A stretch of DNA of 64,000 nt from JBCBRD01 sp039819785 (GTDB lineage: Bacteria > Pseudomonadota > Alphaproteobacteria > Rhizobiales > Hyphomicrobiaceae). The stretch covers positions 1 through 64,000 of the forward strand of contig JBCBRH010000005.1 in assembly GCA_039819785.1 (NCBI GenBank). Reading direction: 5' to 3'. Both the position numbers and the translations under genes were made by a program. This document shows positions 18,587 to 25,311 of this stretch, in pieces. The notes under the pieces are model-generated. The model did not search any database. It saw nothing but the letters and a program-made list of their open reading frames with translations, and had not been told where the DNA came from. How positions within the stretch are numbered: position 1 is the stretch's first letter; each line of letters starts with the position of its first letter.

Positions 18587-19426
18587 TCATTCTGCATAGG
18601 CCACCATGCTAGCAACCCTCCCTAAGATGAGATCAAGCATCATTCCAACCATCCCGATGAAGAAGATGGCGCTGATCACACCAGTGATCGATAGGTTGTT
18701 CCACTCGTTCCAAACGAAGTAACCAATCCCTGTTCCACCCACGAGCATTTCGGCTGCAACGATCACCAGCCAGGCAATGCCGATTGAAATGCGCATGCCT
18801 GTTAGGATCGTCGGAGCAGCCGCCGGAAGGATGACCTTCCAGGCCATGCGCGTGTTGGTGACTTCCAGCGTCTTGGCAACGTTGATCCATTCCTTGCGTA
18901 CACTGGCAACGCCAAACGACGTGTTGATCAGCATCGGCCAGATTGAGCAGATGAAGATCACGAACACCGACGAGAGGTTGGAGTCTTTAATCGTGTAAAG
19001 AGCCAAAGGCATCCACGCGAGTGGCGACACTGGCTTCAGGATTTGCACGAACGGGTCCATTGCCTTGCTGAAGATCGGCGACATTCCGATAAAAAAGCCA
19101 AGCGGTATAGCAACGATGGCGGCCAGGAAAAAACCGATCAGCACACGCGCAATCGAATAGGCAAGCTGAATGCCAATGCCCTTATCGTTTGGACCCTTGT
19201 CATAAAACGGGTCGGCCAGATGATTGAAGATTTCCTGGCCGACTTGGAGAGGGCCCGGCATGGCCGAACCCCCTTTCGCCTGTATACCCAACAATTCCGC
19301 ATAGGCGGGGTCCATATCAACACCGGGGCCCTTTTGAGCTTCGACCCACAAATGCCAACCGGTCAAAAACACGATCAGTATTGTGAAAGACAAGACCAAT
19401 GCCTTGGTGTTGAGCGACAACGTCAT
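18587..19426 (-). CDS. ABC transporter permease (cyanate/nitrate type)
   Basis: A permease of 279 residues in the NrtB/CynB/SsuC family. An N-terminal helix is followed by a periplasmic stretch and then the usual core of five to six helices; the ATPase-contact loop is in 'SVRKEWINVAKTLEVTNTRMAWKVILPAAAPTILTGMRI'. It begins 25 bases after the binding protein and ends overlapping the extended start of the ATPase frame. Two copies should pair with two ATPases to form the importer. Confidence 0.9.
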   Translation of the reverse strand: MTLSLNTKALVLSFTILIVFLTGWHLWVEAQKGPGVDMDPAYAELLGIQAKGGSAMPGPLQVGQEIFNHLADPFYDKGPNDKGIGIQLAYSIARVLIGFFLAAIVAIPLGFFIGMSPIFSKAMDPFVQILKPVSPLAWMPLALYTIKDSNLSSVFVIFICSIWPMLINTSFGVASVRKEWINVAKTLEVTNTRMAWKVILPAAAPTILTGMRISIGIAWLVIVAAEMLVGGTGIGYFVWNEWNNLSITGVISAIFFIGMVGMMLDLILGRVASMVAYAE

Positions 19427-19451
19427 AAAAGTTGAACCCCGGTTCTAGGTC

Positions 19452-20930
19452 TTAGGTGCGCTTGATAGCGAACGACGAGACGTACTCTTCAGGTTTCGAC
19501 GGATCGAACGTCTTACCCATGATCTCGTAGTTCTGGTAGGTCTCCGTCGGAGGCGTCTGGCCAATCGCCTTCATGACCTCGGCCGCATCGGTCGCCAAGT
19601 AAACCTGCTCTGCAATCTCCTTGTAGTTGAGATCACCTTTGACGTAGCCCCAACGCTTCATCTGCGTGAGGATCCAAACCGCCATAGAGTGATAGGGGAA
19701 TGGGTCAAAGTCGATACGGTCCGGCTCGTTGCGAACCTTCCCAAGACCATCTGCGAACCGGCCTGTGAGAACCTGTTCAACAACCGTTGTCGGCTGGTTG
19801 AGATAGTTCTTCGGCGAAATCGCAGCGGAAATTTCTTTCCGGTTGGCATTGTTCGACGAGAAAGCCGTTGCATCCAGAATGGCTTTAAACAAAGCGAGGA
19901 AGGTCGCCGGGTTCTCATCAATGAAGCTCTGACTGGCAGCGAACGCACAGCAGGGGTGCCCCGGCCAGATTTCCTTGGTGAGCTTGTAGATGAAGCCAAC
20001 GCCATCATAGACCGCGCGTTGGTTGAACGGGTCAGGGGAGAGATACCCATCGACGTTTTCAGCGCGCAGGTTGGCAACCATTTCCGGTGGCGGAAGCACG
20101 CGGATCTGGATGTCCTTGTCAGGATCAAGCCCGGCTTCAGCCACGTAATACCTCAGCAGGAAGTTGTGCATCGAGTATTCGAATGGAACAGCGAATTTAA
20201 AGCCCTTCCACATTTTCGGATCTTGCTTGTCTTTATGCTTGTTGTGCAGCGTGATGGCTTGGCCGTTGATGTTTTCAACAGCAGGCATGGTCCATGGTCT
20301 TGCAACGGAACCAGACCCAACGGTGATCGCCAGCGGCATTGGGGTGAGCATATGCGCTGCGTCGTATTCGCCGGACAAAGACTTGTCACGGCTCACGGCC
20401 CAACCAGCGGTTTTGATCACATCAACGTCGAGGCCATATTTCTTATAAAAGCCCATCGGCTTCGCCATGATGATTGGCGTCGCACATGTGATTGGAACAA
20501 ACCCGACATTCAGTTTGGTCTTTTCAAGTGGGCCGGTGGCTTCAAGCACCTTGGCTTTCAAGTCATCGAGCGGGAAGAACTGTGAGATGACGGCGGCCGC
20601 TGTACCAGCACCGACAGCCCGTAGGAACTGACGACGGTTGGCATCGGCGCCAAACAGGCCGTGCATGACAGCATTGTCTACCAAGCGGGAAACGACAGCT
20701 TCGCGGTCTTCCCACTCTGGAACGTCTTCCTTGACGGGGACGGGCTGCTTGGAAGCGGGCTTCTGCCCCAAAGCTTCGGCATCGTCCGTCGAAAGGCAAT
20801 AGAACCGTGATTCCTGCTTTTCGGCCTCCGCCATAGCCAGTTGATGCTCCCACATGGAGCTGTGCTGCCCACACGGACAGCCTGACCATAAGATGGCATT
20901 CGGATCGTAGGGATTGCTAAGTGCACCCAT
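19452..20930 (-). CDS. NrtA/CynA-type ABC substrate-binding protein with long N-terminal extension
   Basis: A 492-residue binding protein of the CmpA/NrtA/CynA class. A twin-arginine signal is visible as 'RRQFLRAVGAGTAAAVI', but its arginines are at residues 99-100, after a hydrophilic extension that carries 'GCPCGQH' at 17-23. The binding domain starts near 133 ('KLNVGFVPITCATPIIMAKPMGF') and shows the family segments 'GEYDAAHMLTPMPLAI' and 'DGYLSPDPFNQRAVYDGVGFI'. The extension is known in some alphaproteobacterial members, but its role is not established. It would leave about 95 residues in the cytoplasm before Tat export. Context points to cyanate. Confidence 0.88.
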   Translation of the reverse strand: MGALSNPYDPNAILWSGCPCGQHSSMWEHQLAMAEAEKQESRFYCLSTDDAEALGQKPASKQPVPVKEDVPEWEDREAVVSRLVDNAVMHGLFGADANRRQFLRAVGAGTAAAVISQFFPLDDLKAKVLEATGPLEKTKLNVGFVPITCATPIIMAKPMGFYKKYGLDVDVIKTAGWAVSRDKSLSGEYDAAHMLTPMPLAITVGSGSVARPWTMPAVENINGQAITLHNKHKDKQDPKMWKGFKFAVPFEYSMHNFLLRYYVAEAGLDPDKDIQIRVLPPPEMVANLRAENVDGYLSPDPFNQRAVYDGVGFIYKLTKEIWPGHPCCAFAASQSFIDENPATFLALFKAILDATAFSSNNANRKEISAAISPKNYLNQPTTVVEQVLTGRFADGLGKVRNEPDRIDFDPFPYHSMAVWILTQMKRWGYVKGDLNYKEIAEQVYLATDAAEVMKAIGQTPPTETYQNYEIMGKTFDPSKPEEYVSSFAIKRT

Positions 20931-21010
20931 TGTGTTTCGTCCTTAACGACAGGGTCGGACAACGATTTCGTGTTGAGGTTGCCAACCCGTGTTCAGCCGC
21001 CTTCGGCTTG

Positions 21011-21078
21011 TGCAACGTCTGCCCCCATCAGCAAACGCAGCGGTCTCAGTCTACAAAGCGACCCGCCATTAGGTCGCT
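21011..21078 (-). promoter_or_regulatory. Candidate two-hexaloop (ANTAR-responsive) leader RNA
   Basis: The 169-base gap between the nasT-like stop and the binding-protein start can form two successive hairpins on the transcribed (minus) strand. P1 (21057-21078) has a 7-bp perfect stem and, beyond a U-G closing pair, the hexaloop AAUGGC. P2 (21017-21036) has a 6-bp stem, the same U-G closing pair and hexaloop GAUGGG; outer bases 21011-21013 and 21037-21039 can extend it. The linker is 20 bases. ANTAR proteins bind paired hexaloops with A at position 1 and G at position 4. P1 fits fully and P2 lacks the A. I could not define the terminator that such an element should control. Confidence 0.5.
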
Positions 21079-21099
21079 CAGCGGGAAATGCCTGTGGCA

Positions 21100-21714
21100 T
21101 CACCCCAAAAGCTCTTTCGCAGCGATAATCGTCTTGGAAACCTCATGAAGAGGCTCGTTACGCTGCATGGATGATCGTTGAAGCTCGCGCAGGGCATCTG
21201 GCTCTGAGATGCCGCGCTGTTGCATGAGAATGCCCTTCGCCCGCTCGATCAGTTTGCGTTCACTCAGGGCCCGCTCGGCATCTGATGCGCGCACTTTGTA
21301 ACTGCCGATGCGTTCGTGCATTGCCAGGGCCGTGATTGCTGAATTGCGCAGTCGGTCTGAGGATGCCCCCACGCACAACACACTGTCGGCACCAGCAACG
21401 ATGGCGGCGTTCACGCGCTCGGGCTCATCGTTTTCGGTCAGCAGCATGAGAGGTTTGTCGAACCGCTCCGTCAGTTCGCTCAAGAGTCGGCAGGCCACCT
21501 CGGTAAGATCATTCAGGTAAACGATCATCAGATCGCATTCGGGCAGGCTGCGAACCAATAGCGTTTCTTTCAATGACCCATAGGTGCCGACAAGCATGAT
21601 GCCGCGATCACCAAACATGCATTCAAGGAACGGATCGGTTCCAGGGCGCATATCGATCAGCACCGCGCGGTGCCGTCTGGGTTCTTTGAGCCTGATCTGC
21701 AAGCAATGCCTCAC
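21100..21714 (-). CDS. NasT/AmiR-type ANTAR antiterminator
   Basis: A 204-residue regulator with a degenerate receiver-like N-terminal domain (about 15-130) and a C-terminal ANTAR domain ('RALSERKLIERAKGILMQQRGISEPDALRELQRSSMQRN'). ANTAR domains bind nascent RNA and prevent termination in nitrate, nitrite and amide operons. The start is GTG at 21714, about 11 bases after the predicted transcription start. It is the first gene of the cyanate operon and precedes a candidate hexaloop leader. No separate NasS sensor is encoded nearby; the sensor could be elsewhere or absent. Confidence 0.88.
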   Translation of the reverse strand: MRHCLQIRLKEPRRHRAVLIDMRPGTDPFLECMFGDRGIMLVGTYGSLKETLLVRSLPECDLMIVYLNDLTEVACRLLSELTERFDKPLMLLTENDEPERVNAAIVAGADSVLCVGASSDRLRNSAITALAMHERIGSYKVRASDAERALSERKLIERAKGILMQQRGISEPDALRELQRSSMQRNEPLHEVSKTIIAAKELLG

Positions 21715-21736
21715 TGGTTAACGCGGGGTTAACTTC

Positions 21737-21752
21737 GCAAGCACTGTGCCAA
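21737..21752 (-). promoter_or_regulatory. Sigma-54 promoter of the cyanate operon
   Basis: On the minus strand the bases TTGGCAC-N5-TTGC match the sigma-54 consensus, with the invariant GG and GC exactly ten bases apart. Transcription should begin near 21726, just before the nasT-like gene. The adjacent divergent gene encodes a sigma-54 activator, which strongly supports the call. Confidence 0.8.
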
Positions 21753-21797
21753 CTGGGCGCCGGACATTTCATTGAGGCCGTTGAGGGGCTTAGTCAG

Positions 21798-21869
21798 AAA
21801 TTACGCACTTTGGAGAATTTACGCATTCGCAAGAATTATGCACTTGCGCCAAAAAATTACGCAAATGCG
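21798..21869. promoter_or_regulatory. Array of four operator-like repeats
   Basis: Four copies of a motif close to AATTACGCA occur with their core (ACGCA or ATGCA) at 21803, 21821, 21838 and 21859, spaced 18, 17 and 21 bases apart. The last copy is part of the palindrome TACGCA-AA-TGCGTA. The array lies about 70-145 bases upstream of the sigma-54 start site and 75-150 bases before the activator gene. This is the expected place for the enhancer sites of the activator and for autoregulation. Confidence 0.6.
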
Positions 21870-21945
21870 TATTGACCGAGCGTTTTTTTACAACGACGTT
21901 CGACCTGCAGACAAGCGCTAAGCGACGAACCAAAGCGGTCACAGC

Positions 21946-23973
21946 ATGGACATCCCATCACCAGAGCCCCCAGTCGAAAACCTGTTGGAGCGTGCGCTCG
22001 ACAGCCTCGAAGCCGCTGTCTTCATCTTCGACCCCAGCGAAAACCGCATTGTCCAGTTCAATCAGGCCGCTCTCAAAGCAACTGGCCGATACGGCTACGA
22101 ACTGGTCGCTTTACCGGTGAGTGAGCTGTTTCCAGGTCAATTGCCGGAGGTGATCAATCTCACTCTCGAATGCCAGGATCTTGGCCGTGCCTGGGCCGGC
22201 AACATGCGCTTGGCAACCGAGGATCAAAAAGGCCGAGCCGTTGAAGTTTTCCTGTCCGAATTCGAGTTCGGCGGCAAACCGATAATCATCGCCAAATGTT
22301 ATGATCTCAGAACGGTCAGAAGCCGACGCGCCCAGGCGGAGGTCGATCAAGTCTATCGAACCGGTGGTTCGGAAAGAGAACGGATCAACGCCGTCTTCCG
22401 GCAGCTGGAGCGTGGCAACCAGCTTATACTTCACGCCGCGGGTGAAGGCATTTACGGTGTCGATGCAAATGGCGACACGACGTTTTTAAATCCCGCCGCC
22501 GAAGCAATGCTTGGATGGCCGGCCGAAGAGCTGATCGGCCGCTGTGCGCACACCTATTTCCACCACAGCCACGAGGATGGCACCGGCTATCCCATCAAGG
22601 CCTGTCCGATCTACCAGGCATTCCGCGACGGACAGGTCCACAACGTCGAAAACGAAGTGTTCTGGCGCAAAGACGGCACGTCTTTTCCAGTCGAATATAC
22701 GAGCACGCCGATCGAGGATAAAGGCCGGCTCTTGGGCGCAGTCGTCGTGTTCCGTGACGTGTCGCTCAAACGCCGGACGCAAAACGAGCTGCGCTCGGCC
22801 CTGTGCGAAGTCGAAGCCCTGAAGCGGCGGCTGGAGCAGGAAAACGAATATCTGCAATATGAATTGCGCGGCAATTCCAACCACAAGGAAATCGTTGGGA
22901 CGAGCGTCGCTGTGCGCCAAATCCTCGAGCAGGTGGAGTTGGTCGGCGCGTCGAACGCAAGCGTCCTCATCACAGGTGAATCCGGCACCGGCAAAGAGCT
23001 TATTGCCCGGGCAATCCACGCAGCAAGCCCCCGCTCACATCGTCCGCTCATCCGGGTCAACTGCGCGAGCATCCCGCGCGACCTGTTTGAAAGCGAATTC
23101 TTTGGTCATGCAAAGGGCGCGTTCACGGGCGCTGTCGCTGAGCGCATCGGCCGTTTTGAGCTTGCCCACGGCGGCACAATTTTTCTGGATGAGGTCGGTG
23201 AGCTGCCCCTTGAGAACCAAGCCAAGCTCCTGCGGATCTTGCAGGAAAAGCAATTCGAGCGCGTCGGAGAAACCAAAACCCGTCAGGTCGACGTGCGCGT
23301 CATCGCGGCCACCAATCGCAATCTCAAAAAAGACGTGGCCGAAAAAGCATTTCGCGAAGATCTGTATTTCAGGCTGAACGTCTTTCCGGTTGAATCACCC
23401 CCGCTAAGGGATCGCCTCGATGATATCCCCGATCTCGCCACGCTGTTCTTGCGCCGCGCCTGCCAGCGGGCGAACAAGTTGGGCCTGCAGATCAGTATGG
23501 CCGACGTGGAGCGGCTGAAGGGCTATCATTGGCCAGGCAACATCCGCGAACTGGAAAACGTCATAGAGCGTGCAGTCATTACGGCGGTCGATGGCCGTCT
23601 GCGGTTCCACGTGCCCAAGACGACAGTCCTCGGCGAAGAGCTTGCGCTGTCTGGTCCTGAGAAAACACCAGCCACTCACGTTGACCCTCTCGGCGTGCCC
23701 GCAACAGATGCGACGCCCCCGGGTCAGTCAGAGCAGATCACCCCCCCGCCTCCCGCAACGCAGGTCGACAACGGTATCCTGACAAACAGCCAACTGAAGG
23801 CGCGCGAGCGCGACGCATTGGAAACCGCCCTGAGAAAAACGCACGGACGCGTTTCCGGTCCAAATGGCGCAGCCAGGCTCCTGGGCCTGAAGCCGACCAC
23901 GCTCTACTCCCGCCTCAAGCGCTCCGGCATCGACACACGTGCATTCAAACAGACAGACGGCGCGGAAGGTTGA
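21946..23973 (+). CDS. PAS-containing sigma-54-dependent transcriptional activator
   Basis: A 675-residue enhancer-binding protein. A PAS-like region spans about residues 15-120 and a second PAS about 152-275, with the unusual segment 'CAHTYFHHSHEDGTGYP...ACPIY' (Cys200, Cys220 and His pairs). A coiled-coil linker covers about 276-308. The AAA+ domain has Walker A 'GESGTGKE' (344-351), the sigma-54 contact loop GAFTGA (391-396) and Walker B 'FLDEVGE' (413-419). A Pro-rich linker leads to a Fis-type HTH ('GAARLLGLKPTTLYSRLKRSGI'). The Cys/His-rich PAS may sense redox, metal or a ligand; this is inference. It is divergent from the cyanate operon and probably activates it. Confidence 0.93.
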   Translation: MDIPSPEPPVENLLERALDSLEAAVFIFDPSENRIVQFNQAALKATGRYGYELVALPVSELFPGQLPEVINLTLECQDLGRAWAGNMRLATEDQKGRAVEVFLSEFEFGGKPIIIAKCYDLRTVRSRRAQAEVDQVYRTGGSERERINAVFRQLERGNQLILHAAGEGIYGVDANGDTTFLNPAAEAMLGWPAEELIGRCAHTYFHHSHEDGTGYPIKACPIYQAFRDGQVHNVENEVFWRKDGTSFPVEYTSTPIEDKGRLLGAVVVFRDVSLKRRTQNELRSALCEVEALKRRLEQENEYLQYELRGNSNHKEIVGTSVAVRQILEQVELVGASNASVLITGESGTGKELIARAIHAASPRSHRPLIRVNCASIPRDLFESEFFGHAKGAFTGAVAERIGRFELAHGGTIFLDEVGELPLENQAKLLRILQEKQFERVGETKTRQVDVRVIAATNRNLKKDVAEKAFREDLYFRLNVFPVESPPLRDRLDDIPDLATLFLRRACQRANKLGLQISMADVERLKGYHWPGNIRELENVIERAVITAVDGRLRFHVPKTTVLGEELALSGPEKTPATHVDPLGVPATDATPPGQSEQITPPPPATQVDNGILTNSQLKARERDALETALRKTHGRVSGPNGAARLLGLKPTTLYSRLKRSGIDTRAFKQTDGAEG

Positions 23974-24048
23974 TACCGCCGCAGCAGACGCCCGGTGTTA
24001 GAACTGCACGTTAAGAGTGATGCTGTGTGATGCACTTCTGAGCAGACC

Positions 24049-24193
24049 CGACCCGGCGTGAGCGCCGCCCTGTCCCGAGCGCGAACAGCGCGTGAGGAGA
24101 AAAACATCGATTCTCGATCGCCAACGGCGATCCGGGAGCAAGGCGACCCGGCGTGAGCGCCGCCCTGTCCGGAGCGCGACCAGCGCGTGAGGA
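24049..24193. repeat. Pair of 50-bp direct repeats
   Basis: Two near-identical copies (24049-24098 and 24144-24193) differ at only a few positions and are separated by 45 bases. Each contains small palindromes such as GGCG-TGAG-CGCC; the spacer also contains palindromes around ATCGAT and GATCGCC. They sit directly before the IS481 remnant. The nature of the element is unknown. Confidence 0.6.
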
Positions 24194-24223
24194 CTGAGCG
24201 ACCCAAGACATAGGTGACATTTC

Positions 24224-24243
24224 GTACCGGACACATGGGTAAC
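24224..24243 (+). repeat. Left inverted repeat of IS481-family remnant
   Basis: This 20-base sequence matches the reverse complement of 25020-25039 at 18 of 20 positions. A related second motif (ACATAGGTGAC) lies just outside it. Confidence 0.7.
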
Positions 24244-24270
24244 ACTTTCCGCTTTTCGCGGGAGGTGTTG

Positions 24271-25016
24271 ATGCCGTGGAAAGAGAGTTCGGTGATGGAC
24301 GAACGTGTCCGTTTCGTTGCCCGTCTTCTGGACGGCGAGGCAATGTCTGATGTCTGCCGTGAGTTCGGCATCTCGCGGAAGACCGGCTACAAGATCTTCA
24401 ACCGCTACAAGGATCAGGGCGTTGATGCCCTGTGCGATCGTTCGCGACGGCCATGGCGCTATGCCAATCAGTTGCCGGCCCAGGTCGAGGATCTGATTTT
24501 GCGTACGAAGCGCGAGAAACCCAACTGGGGCGCGCGCAAGATCCGGGAAGTCCTGGTCAAGCGGCTCGCCGGCGATGTCCGGGTTCCGGCCAAGAGCACC
24601 GTCCATGCCGTGCTCGACCGCCATGGTCTTGTGAAGCGCGCCTCAAAACGCAGGCGTCTTTCTTGAGCGTCAGATGCATGCGTTCATGACGCCCGTTTTG
24701 TTGCGGATTGCCCGGCTTGATGCGCTCGATTGCGATGCCGAGACGCAGCCACCACGGCCTGCCAGAGGTCGAATACCCACTGCACGATCGCGACGTGCTG
24801 GTCACCGCCTGCGGTCGCATCTGCATGCATCGCAAGAAGATCAACATCTCGACCGTGATGGCCGGTCAGAGGCTCGGAATAAAGGAGGTGGACGACGGCA
24901 TCTGGCTCGTAAGCTTCATGGCCTACGATCTCGGATACATCGACTTGGAACAAAAAACCCTGCAAACAATCGACACCCCGTTCGGCACGAGGGTGTCACC
25001 CATGTCTCGGGAATAA
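24271..25016 (+). pseudogene. IS481-family transposase, internally deleted and inverted
   Basis: A broken transposase in three parts. Plus-strand codons from 24271 to about 24655 encode the N-terminal HTH region ('MPWKESSVMDERVRFVARLL' through 'HGLVKRASK'). The segment from about 24655 to 24762 is inverted: its minus strand encodes the late catalytic region 'RLGIAIERIKPGNPQQNGRH' and 'ERMHLTLKKDA'. Plus-strand reading resumes with 'HHGLPEVEYPLHDRDVLVTA' and continues to the C-terminus at 25016. Most of the DDE core is missing. The element must be inactive without help. Confidence 0.85.
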
Positions 25017-25019
25017 ACC

Positions 25020-25039
25020 GTAACCCATGTGTCCGGAAC
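25020..25039 (-). repeat. Right inverted repeat of IS481-family remnant
   Basis: The partner of the 24224-24243 repeat, in opposite orientation, 18 of 20 positions matching. A similar motif lies inside it near 24994-25010. Confidence 0.7.
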
Positions 25040-25054
25040 GGACCGACATAAAAG

Positions 25055-25131
25055 TGGCGCACCCGGCAGGATTCGAACCTGCGACCTTTGGAATCGGAAT
25101 CCAACGCTCTATCCAGCTGAGCTACGGGTGC
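25055..25131 (-). tRNA. tRNA-Arg (anticodon CCG)
   Basis: A 77-nt cloverleaf on the minus strand. The acceptor stem is GCACCCG/CGGGTGC, the D arm includes AGCTCAGCTGGATAGAGC, the anticodon loop TTCCGAT gives CCG, and the T arm is GCAGG-TTCGAAT-CCTGC. CCA is encoded at 25055-25057. It reads the Arg codon CGG. Confidence 0.97.
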
Positions 25132-25311
25132 TTATGCGGTTCTTGAGAACACCGCAACCGCGTTACTGCAGGTCGCTTGTCTACTCCATTCCTGCCCCGC
25201 CTGCAATTGCCCTGAGCAGATGCCATCGAGACCACCCATAACCGCAACCGGCCTGCTGACCCCGCGCGCTTCTGGCCCTATAGTCCGCCCCATCGAAGCC
25301 AAGGTGGACAC

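Larger units (their letters stand above)
24224..25039. mobile_element. IS481-family insertion sequence remnant
   Basis: The remnant is bounded by 20-base inverted repeats and contains the scrambled transposase. Its right end lies 15 bases from the 3' end of tRNA-Arg. I could not identify a target-site duplication. A second motif related to the inverted repeat is found outside the left end and inside the right end, so the true left boundary may be near 24200. Confidence 0.75.

Noticed and set aside
21831..21850. A second sigma-54 promoter within the repeat array, reading leftwards
   Set aside because: The GG and GC dinucleotides are seven bases apart instead of ten.
24049..24193. A CRISPR-like repeat-spacer unit
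   Set aside because: Only two copies, 50-bp units and a palindromic spacer; no cas genes. Reported only as a direct repeat pair.
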